Positions 5,798 to 11,574 of a stretch of 11,654 nucleotides of DNA are shown here, piece by piece (positions within the stretch are counted from its first letter, which is position 1; each line of letters starts with the position of its first letter). Made by a program: the position numbers and the translations under genes. The notes below the pieces were generated by a model. It worked only from the letters and a program-made list of their open reading frames with translations. It did no database searches and was not told the origin of the DNA. Origin of the DNA: UBA1724 sp963632245 (GTDB lineage: Bacteria > Verrucomicrobiota > Lentisphaeria > Oligosphaerales > Oligosphaeraceae); contig CAVGTF010000074.1 in NCBI GenBank assembly GCA_963632245.1, positions 1 to 11,654 of the forward strand, given 5' to 3'.

Positions 5798-6535
5798 ATG
5801 ACACGCCAAGATGGCCGCAGGCCAGACCAGCTCCGCCCCGTCACACTCGTCCCCGACTTCCAACGCCATCCGCTGGGCTCCGTGCTGGCGGTCTGCGGAA
5901 ATACCCGCGTGATCTGCGCGGTCTCCCTGGAAGAGAAGGTCCCCTCCTGGATGAAAGCCCAGAATGTCTCTGGCGGATGGATCACCGCGGAATACCAGAT
6001 GCTGCCCAGCGCCACCGGCACCCGCGGCGACCGCGAGTCCACCAAAGGAAAGATCTCCGGCCGCACCGCCGAAATCCAGCGGCTGGTGGGACGCTCCCTG
6101 CGCGCCGTGGTCGATCTGGAAAAACTCCCCGGAATCACCCTCCATATCGACTGCGATGTCATCGATGCCGACGGCGGCACCCGCTGCGCCTCCATCACCG
6201 GCGCCTGCGCCGCCCTGGAATTGGCGTGCCGACGCCTCCAGAAACAGGGGAAACTCTCCGAATGGCCCATCAAGGCGCGGGTGGCCGCGGTCTCCGTGGG
6301 ACTGGTGGACGACGCGCCGCTGCTGGATCTGTGCTACGTGGAGGACTCCGCGGCGCAGGTGGATATGAATGTGGTCATGACCAACCAGGGGCGCTTTGTA
6401 GAGATCCAGGGCACTGGCGAGGAGGCCACCTTCGACCAGGAACAACTCCAGCAGCTACTGTCGCTGGCGAAGGGCGGACTCCAGGAGCTCTTCCGGGAGC
6501 AGGAGAAGCTCCAGCAGAACGCAAAGGCGGAATAA
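5798..6535 (+). CDS. rph: Ribonuclease PH
   Basis: This 245-residue phosphate-dependent 3'-5' exoribonuclease trims tRNA 3' ends and acts as a hexameric ring in the cytoplasm. The start MTRQDGRRPDQLRPV matches the family N-terminus. Diagnostic motifs follow in order: CGNTRVICAV (33-42), the phosphate-site region TGTRGDRE (73-80), and GRTAEIQRLVGRSLRAVVDL (88-107). Then come DCDVIDADGGTR (118-129), LDLCYVEDSAAQVDMNVVMT (176-195) and VEIQGTGEEATF (201-212). Length is normal and no key segment is missing. It heads a plus-strand operon, with the next gene starting 16 bp downstream. The usual rph neighbour (the Ham1/RdgB nucleotide pyrophosphatase gene) is absent and replaced by a nuclease and polymerase set. 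Confidence 0.95.
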   Translation: MTRQDGRRPDQLRPVTLVPDFQRHPLGSVLAVCGNTRVICAVSLEEKVPSWMKAQNVSGGWITAEYQMLPSATGTRGDRESTKGKISGRTAEIQRLVGRSLRAVVDLEKLPGITLHIDCDVIDADGGTRCASITGACAALELACRRLQKQGKLSEWPIKARVAAVSVGLVDDAPLLDLCYVEDSAAQVDMNVVMTNQGRFVEIQGTGEEATFDQEQLQQLLSLAKGGLQELFREQEKLQQNAKAE

Positions 6536-6551
6536 CGACGATTCCTCTACC

Positions 6552-7541
6552 ATGAGAAGCAAGCCCCTCGCCAACGACCTGACCTGGTCCGTCTCCCGGA
6601 ACCGACTCTTCCGCTCCTGCCCCCGCGCATACTACTACCAGTATTACGGGGCCTGGGGCGGATGGGCCTTCGATGCCCCCGAACAAACCCGCCTCCTCTA
6701 TGCCCTCAAGCAGATGACCAGCTTTCCGCTCTGGGGCGGTAGCGTGGTCCACCAGGTGATCCAGGAAGCCCTCCAGCAAATGCGCGAGAGCCGCGTCCTC
6801 CCGACCCTGGATGCCCTCCAGCAACGCGCCCGCGCACTGCTGAATGCGGGCTGGAAGCAGTCCCGCGACCGGCTCTGGCAGCAGGATCCCAAGCGCAATG
6901 TGAATCTCTTCGAACACTACTACGCCCAGGAGGGCTCAGAGATCACCCGTGAGGAGACCGACGCCCTCAAGGAGAAGGTCTTCAGCGCCCTGGATGGCTT
7001 CCTCTCCAGCGGCGTCCCCCAGACGGTCCTGCCGCTGGATGCCAAGCAGTGGGGGCAGATCGATGTGCTCAATAGCTTCGTGGTAGGCGAGCTCCCCGCC
7101 ATGGAGACCGCGCCCGCCCTCCCCCTGAAGGTCTGGTGCGCACTGGATTTCTCCTACGTGGACAACGAGGGCGTCCTCCATATCCTGGACTGGAAGACGG
7201 GCACCGAGCACCGCGAGGAGCTGCGCCTGCAGCTGGCGTGCTATGCGCTCTTCGCCATGGATACGCTGCATTTCCCGCTGGAGAGGCTGCAGCTCAAGGG
7301 AGTCTTTCTGAACGACTCCGGGCGCGTCAGCACCTACGAGATCTCCTCGGAGAGCCTAGTCAACGCCAAGACCCAGATCCTCAATAGCGCACAGGCAATG
7401 CGGAACTGCCTCCGGGATCCCGTGGAAAATCTCGCCGAGGAAGAGACCTTCCCCTGCACCCAAAATCCACAGTGCTGCGAGCGCTGCCCATTCCTGCAGG
7501 TCTGCCCCGCCGCACAGGCAAATGGCCTGATGCCACAGTAG
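6552..7541 (+). CDS. PD-(D/E)XK nuclease, RecB/Cas4-like, with probable Fe-S cluster
   Basis: This is a 329-residue predicted metal-dependent DNA nuclease. The N-terminal SRNRLFRSCPRAYYYQYY (15-32) is the entry motif of RecB/AddB/Cas4-type proteins and supplies Cys23. A GGSVVH motif places His67. The catalytic core is ALDF (Asp199), ILDWKTG (Asp213, Lys215) and LQLACYA (Gln227, Tyr231), the motifs II, III and IV of the fold. The C-terminus has Cys302, Cys308/309, Cys312 and Cys318. Together with Cys23 this matches the one-plus-three layout that binds a 4Fe-4S cluster in AddB and Cas4. It stands alone without helicase domain or cas genes. It starts 16 bp after rph and ends 3 bp before the Y-family polymerase gene, so the products are probably made together. 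Function in repair with the polymerase is inference. Confidence 0.88.
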   Translation: MRSKPLANDLTWSVSRNRLFRSCPRAYYYQYYGAWGGWAFDAPEQTRLLYALKQMTSFPLWGGSVVHQVIQEALQQMRESRVLPTLDALQQRARALLNAGWKQSRDRLWQQDPKRNVNLFEHYYAQEGSEITREETDALKEKVFSALDGFLSSGVPQTVLPLDAKQWGQIDVLNSFVVGELPAMETAPALPLKVWCALDFSYVDNEGVLHILDWKTGTEHREELRLQLACYALFAMDTLHFPLERLQLKGVFLNDSGRVSTYEISSESLVNAKTQILNSAQAMRNCLRDPVENLAEEETFPCTQNPQCCERCPFLQVCPAAQANGLMPQ

Positions 7542-7544
7542 CCA

Positions 7545-9017
7545 ATGCCGGAGAAGTGCTACATCGCCATCGACCTGAAGTCCTTCTACGCCTCGGTGGA
7601 GTGCGTGGACCGTCGGCTGGATCCGCTGGATGCCTGCCTGGTGGTGGCGGATCTCTCCCGCACCGACAAGACGATCTGCCTGGCGGTCTCCCCCGCCCTG
7701 AAACACTGGGGGGTCCCCGGACGCCCACGGCTCTTCGAGGTCCAGCAGCAGGCGGCGCTCATCAATGACCAGCGACGCCGCCGCGCACCGGGACGCTGCT
7801 TCCGCATGCGCTCCACCAGCGCAAAAGAACTGGATTCCGATCCCTCCCTGGAACTGGATTTCCTGGTCGCCACGCCGCGCATGGGTCGGTATATGGAGAT
7901 CAGCTCGAAGGTCTATGATATCTATCTGCACTACATCGCCCCCGATGATATCCATGTCTATTCCATCGACGAGGTCTTCCTGGATGCCACGAACTACCTT
8001 GCAAAGTACCACCTGACCGCCCAGGAGCTGGCGCGGAAGCTGATCCACGCGGTCCTGGAGGCCACCGGCATCACCGCCACCGCCGGCATCGGCGAGAATC
8101 TCTTCCTCTGCAAGGTGGCCATGGATATCGTGGCAAAGCATATCCCGCCCGATCAATACGGCGTCCGGGTCGCCGAGATGTCCGTCCAGGACTTCCGAGA
8201 GTCCCTCTGGACACACCAGCCACTCACCGACTTCTGGAGGGTCGGACCCGGTACCGCCGAAAAGCTCAAGCGATACGGCATGCGGACTCTCGGGGATGTG
8301 GCGCAGATGTCCACAAAAAACCAGGAGCTGCTCTATAAGCTCTTCGGGATCAACGCGGAACTCCTCATCGACCACGCGTGGGGACTGGAGTCCTGCACCC
8401 TCCGGGATATCAAGAGCTACCGTCCCGCCGGCAAAAGCCTGGGCTCCGGACAGGTCCTCCAGGAACCATACGATTTTTCCCACGCGGAGCTGGTGGTCCG
8501 GGAAATGGGTGACCAATTGGCGCTCAGCCTGGTAAAGCACGGCTACGTCACCGACCAATTGGTCCTCTGGGTCGGATACGACGCCGCATCCCTCAAGGAC
8601 TCCCAGACTCAATACACCGGCGACATCCATCAAGACCGGTACGGCCGCGAGGTCCCCACCGGCGCACACGGAAGCATCCGGTTCTCCACACGACTCTCTT
8701 CCTCAAAAATCCTCACGCAGGCCGCCGGCGAGCTCTTCCGGAAAATCGCAAATCCACACCTCCTGGTCCGACGACTCTCCATCGCCGCCGGACGAGTCTT
8801 CCCCGCACAAGCCCCGCCCCCGAAACAACCCGAACTCTTCACTCTCCCCGAAGAACAACAGACCCAGGACGCCCTCCAGCGGGAACGCCGACAACAACAG
8901 GCGGTCCTCGCCATTCAACAGAAGCTAGGCAAGAACGCCATCCTCAAGGCCATGAACCTGGAAGAGGGCGCCACCACCCGCACCAGAAATACCCAAGTCG
9001 GAGGACACCGTGTCTGA
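7545..9017 (+). CDS. Y-family (UmuC/DinB-like) translesion DNA polymerase
   Basis: This is a 490-residue error-prone DNA polymerase expected to copy past lesions. The N-terminal YIAIDLKSFYASVE (6-19) has metal-binding Asp10 and the aromatic pair Phe14-Tyr15 near the steric gate. VYSIDEVFLDAT (138-149) gives catalytic Asp142 and Glu143. The palm continues with TATAGIGENLFLCKVAMDIVAKH (177-199), then PLTDFWRVGPGTAEKL, a helix-hairpin-helix of the thumb, and a little-finger region including SGQVL and LLVRR. The PGRPRLFEV stretch (58-66) and overall length match the UvrX/YqjW-like branch common in Firmicutes rather than E. coli DinB or UmuC. It starts 3 bp after the nuclease stop with no ribosome binding site of its own. 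It overlaps the YolD-like gene by 8 bp. In many bacteria members of this branch are damage-inducible, but no LexA site is visible here. Confidence 0.93.
   Translation: MPEKCYIAIDLKSFYASVECVDRRLDPLDACLVVADLSRTDKTICLAVSPALKHWGVPGRPRLFEVQQQAALINDQRRRRAPGRCFRMRSTSAKELDSDPSLELDFLVATPRMGRYMEISSKVYDIYLHYIAPDDIHVYSIDEVFLDATNYLAKYHLTAQELARKLIHAVLEATGITATAGIGENLFLCKVAMDIVAKHIPPDQYGVRVAEMSVQDFRESLWTHQPLTDFWRVGPGTAEKLKRYGMRTLGDVAQMSTKNQELLYKLFGINAELLIDHAWGLESCTLRDIKSYRPAGKSLGSGQVLQEPYDFSHAELVVREMGDQLALSLVKHGYVTDQLVLWVGYDAASLKDSQTQYTGDIHQDRYGREVPTGAHGSIRFSTRLSSSKILTQAAGELFRKIANPHLLVRRLSIAAGRVFPAQAPPPKQPELFTLPEEQQTQDALQRERRQQQAVLAIQQKLGKNAILKAMNLEEGATTRTRNTQVGGHRV
9000..9004 (+). promoter_or_regulatory. 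Strong ribosome binding site for the YolD-like gene
   Basis: GGAGG inside the end of the polymerase gene, with 5 nt spacing to the GTG at 9010. It is the best Shine-Dalgarno in the operon and decides the start of the small downstream gene. Confidence 0.75.
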
Positions 9018-9240
9018 TCCCAACTCCATCCTAGATCAACTGGAGACCCCAGAATCCCCCTATCAGGATCTCATCAATCTCCCACGGCCACCCTATCCTG
9101 CGAAATATCCCCCAATGCCACAAGCCGCACGCGCTGCACAATTCGCCTCCTTCGATGCCCTCACCGGATACCACGAATTGCTCAACAGCGTGGATACGGA
9201 ACACGAGGAGATGCGGGAGTTCACGATCGAAGAGGAATAG
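9010..9240 (+). CDS. YolD-like small protein, polymerase partner
   Basis: This 76-residue soluble acidic protein starts at GTG. The core DLINLPRPPYPAKYPPMP (20-37) followed by RAAQFASFDALTGY (41-54) is the YolD-like signature (typical form RAAQFAPFAALTGY). It ends in an acidic tail (FTIEEE). YolD-like genes are commonly next to UvrX/YqjW-type Y-family polymerases in Firmicutes. They have been proposed as functional counterparts of UmuD, though without the UmuD protease fold. Its 8-bp overlap with the polymerase gene and strong ribosome binding site imply coordinated expression, perhaps in excess over the polymerase. A role as a polymerase cofactor is inferred, not shown. Confidence 0.8.
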   Translation: MSDPNSILDQLETPESPYQDLINLPRPPYPAKYPPMPQAARAAQFASFDALTGYHELLNSVDTEHEEMREFTIEEE

Positions 9241-9330
9241 GGGGAGTAACCGTAAACTTTAATTTAAGAGAAATTCAAAAAAACTATTCGTCTCCCCCCC
9301 TTACCCCCTTCTTATCTCCCTCCCCCCGCT
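9241..9330. other. Convergent 90-bp spacer with A/T tract and long C-rich run
   Basis: The yolD-like gene and the TetR gene converge here. The first part is AT-rich (about 9253-9289) and contains a weak TTTAATTT/AAATTC dyad. The second part is almost pure pyrimidine (about 9291-9330). No strong GC hairpin plus T-run is present for either direction. Confidence 0.5.
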
Positions 9331-9945
9331 CTACTCTTTCCAGGTTGGGGTATGTTTCATGGCGTAGATTGTGAGATCGAGGAGGTTTCGGAAGTCTTGA
9401 GGGTCGTGGGTATTGGTGACAGCGATTTGGAGAGCGGCGCCCATGAGTTCTTCGTAGAAGACCCCGGCGATTTGTCCGGGAGCGAACTCCTGGAATTCTC
9501 CGCGGGTCATTCCCTCCTTGATGAGTCGGAAGAGTGAGAGACGGAGCAGTGCGGTGTGTTTTGAGACTCGTCGTGTGACGGATTCGCCCTTTCGCTGGAG
9601 ATCGATGAGGTATTCGACGACGGCGTCGAGGAGGGGCGCGTTTTGTTCCATGTATTCCGTGATGGAATAGAGGATGAATCGCAGTTTTTCGGAGGCGGTC
9701 TTGGTGGGGTTTTCCTGGACGAAGCGGAGGAATTGGACGCCCAGGGTGGTGGAGGCGCGGTAGACGACGGCCTCAAAGACCTTCCGCTTGCTGCTGTAAT
9801 ACCGGTAGATCACCGTGCGGCTCAAATTGCAGCGCTTGGAGAGGAGCTTCAGGGTGACCTGGGGATAGCCCAGCTCGCCAAAGAGCTTCTGGGCATTCTT
9901 CAGGATCAGCTCCACACGCTGGGCATGATCGACACGACGGCGCAT
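9331..9945 (-). CDS. TetR/AcrR-family transcriptional regulator
   Basis: This is a 204-residue one-component repressor-type regulator. The N-terminal domain is canonical: ILKNAQKLFGELGYPQVTLKLL (about 14-35), then the helix-turn-helix SKRCNLSRTVIYRYYSSKRKVFEAVV (36-61), where YRYYSSKRKVF is the recognition-helix end typical of TetR. The C-terminal helical region (about 70-200) would bind ligand and dimerise, and has no residues that reveal the ligand. It is preceded on its strand by a pyrimidine-rich tract rather than a Shine-Dalgarno. It is divergent from fabH across 392 bp. Control of fabH or of itself is possible because FadR/FabR-like TetR proteins regulate lipid genes, but I saw no shared operator palindrome to support it. 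Confidence 0.92.
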   Translation of the reverse strand: MRRRVDHAQRVELILKNAQKLFGELGYPQVTLKLLSKRCNLSRTVIYRYYSSKRKVFEAVVYRASTTLGVQFLRFVQENPTKTASEKLRFILYSITEYMEQNAPLLDAVVEYLIDLQRKGESVTRRVSKHTALLRLSLFRLIKEGMTRGEFQEFAPGQIAGVFYEELMGAALQIAVTNTHDPQDFRNLLDLTIYAMKHTPTWKE

Positions 9946-9958
9946 CCAAACAAAAAAA

Positions 9959-9979
9959 GGGAGGAGGGAGGAGGGAGGA
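9959..9979. repeat. Purine heptamer tandem repeat upstream of tetR
   Basis: GGGAGGA occurs three times in tandem (9959-9965, 9966-9972, 9973-9979) next to a run of seven A. On the tetR strand this is TCCTCCC x3 then a T-run, 14 or more bases before the ATG, i.e. in the leader or promoter. It may be length-variable. Confidence 0.85.
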
Positions 9980-9983
9980 AGTT

Positions 9984-10062
9984 AGGCCAGAGTTTCGCAG
10001 AGCGAAACCCCGCGCCGGAATTTACCGGCGCGTGCGCCTATGCGCGCCCAAATTAGCGCGCA
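9984..10062 (-). repeat. Module D, triple-hairpin element, copy 1
   Basis: Three hairpins in a row. GTTTCGC/GCGAAAC (9992-9998 with 10002-10008). CGCGCCGG/CCGGCGCG (10011-10018 with 10025-10032, loop AATTTA). TGCGCGC/GCGCGCA (10041-10047 with 10056-10062). On the minus strand they occur in the same order as in copy 2 at 11575-11654, including the AATT loop of the first hairpin and the terminal CTGGCCT. Stems differ between copies but pairing is kept. Confidence 0.8.
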
Positions 10063-10063
10063 A

Positions 10064-10110
10064 GCACCGCCGGTAGGCGGAAAGGATTAGGCAGGGGCAC
10101 GGGGGCGGCT
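10064..10110 (+). repeat. Module A repeat, copy 3
   Basis: GCACCGCC-GGTA-GGCGGAA hairpin, then GATTAGGCAGGGGCACGGGGG and CGGC, ending before the CCTTTGG end that other copies have. The GTAC of other copies is GCAC in both places here, so the two words changed together. Confidence 0.7.
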
Positions 10111-10115
10111 TTAGC

Positions 10116-10136
10116 GCAATGTGCAATGTGCAATGG
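10116..10136. repeat. Heptamer tandem repeat GCAATGT x3
   Basis: GCAATGT at 10116-10122 and 10123-10129, GCAATGG at 10130-10136. It lies in the spacer between modules A and B and is absent from the equivalent spacer downstream of fabH. A small variable-number repeat is likely. Confidence 0.85.
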
Positions 10137-10151
10137 CGTGTAGCTAGAATG

Positions 10152-10227
10152 GTACCGCCGAACGCTTCGGCGGAAGAGCGCCTGCGGCACCTTATTCCCC
10201 TTCTCCCTACTACCTTCTCCCTGCTAC
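10152..10227 (+). repeat. Module B repeat, copy 2
   Basis: Hairpin CCGCCGAA (10155-10162) with TTCGGCGG (10166-10173), then GAAGAGCGCCTGCGGCACCTTATT and two 14-mers (10199-10212 and 10213-10226, one base different). It ends at the foot of the 10228-10277 hairpin. Confidence 0.8.
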
Positions 10228-10277
10228 CTTAAGGGAAGCACCGCCGGCGCCTCTGCGCCGCTGGTGCATCCCTTAAG
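10228..10277. repeat. 50-nt near-perfect hairpin upstream of fabH
   Basis: Arms 10228-10250 and 10255-10277 pair over 23 positions with two mismatches and one G-T wobble, around a four-base loop. The outer six bases each read CTTAAG. It follows module B directly, like the hairpins at 4477-4520 and 11311-11339, but is not attached to a gene end. It lies 60 bp before the fabH start and could sit in the fabH 5' leader or block read-through. Confidence 0.9.
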
Positions 10278-10337
10278 ATAGCCTCTTTTCTGGTGGGTGA
10301 GGGTAAAACTGTGGGTAGAAAATATATTATTCGGCCT

Positions 10338-11348
10338 ATGATGAAATTACCAGAAGAGCGGAATGTTTGCATTGCGGGAGTGGGGTCGTATTTACCCCGT
10401 CGCGTGGTGTCGAATGGGGAGTTATGCGAGCGTCTCGCGACCTCGGACGAGTGGATTTTGTCGCACACGGGGATTTCGCAGCGTCATATCGCCGGGGACG
10501 ACGAGAGTGCGTCGACCATGGGATTGGAGGCAGCCAGGCGTGCGTTAGCGGATGCGGGGGTCTCTCCGGAGGAGCTGTGCATGGTGATTGTGACCACCTC
10601 CACTGCAGACTACGCCAGCTATCCCTCCACGGCGGCGCTGATCCAGGGGCGTCTGGGGGCAGTGAATGCGGGTGCCTTCGATTTAAGCGCGGCATGCACG
10701 GGCTTCGCGTATGGCGCGGCGATGGGCAAGTACTACTGTCAGGCCCATGGCAAGCCGGTGTTGGTGGTGGCCAGCGAGGTCAATTCCCGGATTTTGGACT
10801 GGTCGGACCGCAGCACCTGCGTGCTCTTTGGGGATGGCGCGGGCGCGGTGGTGCTGGTGCCCTCTTCTGCACCGGGGATGATCTGTGAGGTCCTGGGGGC
10901 GGATGGCACCCGTGCCATGAGCCTGGTCCGGGAGGCCGGCTTGCGGTCGCCGTCGGACCTGAAGACCCCGCCGGGCTTTGTGCGCATGGACGGCCGGACG
11001 GTCTTCCAATTTGCGGTCCGGACCATGGAGAGGGTCATTCGGGAGCTTCTGGAGAAGGCGGGCCTCACGCTGGACGACGTGACCCACGTGATCCCGCACC
11101 AGGCAAACGAACGAATCCTCAATGCCGTGGCACGGAACATGGGGATCTCCCCCGATCGATTCTTCCATAACATCCGGAATGTGGCGAATACCGCCAGCGC
11201 CTCCATACCCATCGCCCTGGACGAAATGCACCAGGCGGGAATGCTCCATGAAAACGACCTGATCCTCACCGTCGCCTTCGGCGCCGGATTGGTCTACGGC
11301 GGGAGCCTGTTGCGTTGGAAGCGGGACGCTTCCAACGCAGATAGGTAG
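10338..11348 (+). CDS. fabH: Beta-ketoacyl-ACP synthase III (FabH)
   Basis: This protein starts type II fatty-acid synthesis by condensing acetyl-CoA or a branched acyl-CoA with malonyl-ACP in the cytoplasm. It has 336 residues from the ATG at 10338 (ATG 10341 is equally possible, and a GTG at 10293 would add non-conserved residues). The N-terminus IAGVGSYLPRRVVSN and TSDEWILSHTGISQRHI is typical. The catalytic triad is complete: Cys120 in LSAACTGFAYG, His254 in PHQANERI, and Asn284 in NVANTASASIPIAL. The GDGAGAVVL segment is also present. FabH proteins normally stop right after the conserved LVRF/LLRW end. Here LLRW (to Trp327) is followed by KRDASNADR, encoded by the second arm of a hairpin and by module B, which supplies the stop codon. 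It stands alone rather than in the usual plsX-fabH-fabD cluster, flanked by inverted repeats. No good Shine-Dalgarno is seen, and a TATATT/TATTAT stretch at 10323-10330 might be a -10 or just leader. Confidence 0.94.
   Translation: MMKLPEERNVCIAGVGSYLPRRVVSNGELCERLATSDEWILSHTGISQRHIAGDDESASTMGLEAARRALADAGVSPEELCMVIVTTSTADYASYPSTAALIQGRLGAVNAGAFDLSAACTGFAYGAAMGKYYCQAHGKPVLVVASEVNSRILDWSDRSTCVLFGDGAGAVVLVPSSAPGMICEVLGADGTRAMSLVREAGLRSPSDLKTPPGFVRMDGRTVFQFAVRTMERVIRELLEKAGLTLDDVTHVIPHQANERILNAVARNMGISPDRFFHNIRNVANTASASIPIALDEMHQAGMLHENDLILTVAFGAGLVYGGSLLRWKRDASNADR
11311..11339. repeat. Perfect 13-bp hairpin inside the fabH 3' end
   Basis: TGCGTTGGAAGCG (11311-11323) is exactly complementary to 11327-11339 around GGA. 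The left arm encodes the conserved FabH end (LRWK) and the right arm encodes the extra residues ASNA. Module B follows at once. No T-run is present, so it is not a textbook intrinsic terminator. Confidence 0.92.
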
Positions 11349-11418
11349 TAGGGAGAAGGTAGTAGGGAGAAGGGTAATAAGGCGCCGCAGGCGCTCTTCC
11401 GCCGCACAGCGGCGGTAC
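11340..11418 (-). repeat. Module B repeat, copy 3
   Basis: This is the inverted version of the copies at 4395 and 10152. Two 14-mers TAGTAGGGAGAAGG (11346-11359 and 11360-11373), then AATAAGGCGCC, GCAGGCGCTCTTC, and the hairpin CCGCCGC (11399-11405) with GCGGCGG (11409-11415). The fabH stop codon is the first three bases of the first 14-mer. The stem sequence differs from the other two copies on both sides, so pairing is preserved. Confidence 0.82.
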
Positions 11419-11488
11419 GGTACCGGTACGTTTTTGATGCCTGAACCGGCATATCCCTAATAACTGCACTTCCCTAGCCATGAAACAA

Positions 11489-11556
11489 CCAAAGGAGGTC
11501 GGGCTGCCGCCCCCCCGTACCCCCCTACCTAATTTCTTCCGCCTACCGGCGGTACC
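11489..11556 (-). repeat. Module A repeat, copy 4
   Basis: On the minus strand: GGTACCGCC-GGTA-GGCGGAAG, ATTAGGTAGGGGGTACGGGG, GGCGGCAGCCCG and CCTTTGG. It is the most complete copy and is followed, as at 10064, by module D on its outer side. Confidence 0.72.
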
Positions 11557-11574
11557 ATTTTCCCCTTTTCCCTT

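Larger units (their letters stand above)
9946..10337. other. Repeat mosaic in the divergent tetR-fabH gap
   Basis: From left to right: purine heptamer repeats (9959-9979), inverted module D (9984-10062), module A (10064-10110), a GCAATGT heptamer triplet (10116-10136), module B (10152-10227) and a 50-nt hairpin (10228-10277). Then comes a short AT-rich leader for fabH. No coding sequence is evident. Read on the minus strand the order is hairpin-B-A-D, the same as downstream of fabH. Confidence 0.75.

Noticed and set aside
5621..6445. Long minus-strand open frame opposite rph (274 codons)
   Set aside because: It lies antisense to a complete RNase PH with all family motifs. Its translation is Gly/Ala/His-rich with no recognisable domain, as expected for the opposite strand of a GC-rich gene.
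7356..8669. Long minus-strand open frame opposite the polymerase gene (437 codons)
   Set aside because: The plus strand encodes an unmistakable Y-family polymerase. The antisense product shows no family motif.
10228..10277. Riboswitch or operator for fabH
   Set aside because: It is a single simple hairpin with no multi-branch core. It is better explained by its link to module B, which has analogous hairpins at gene ends.
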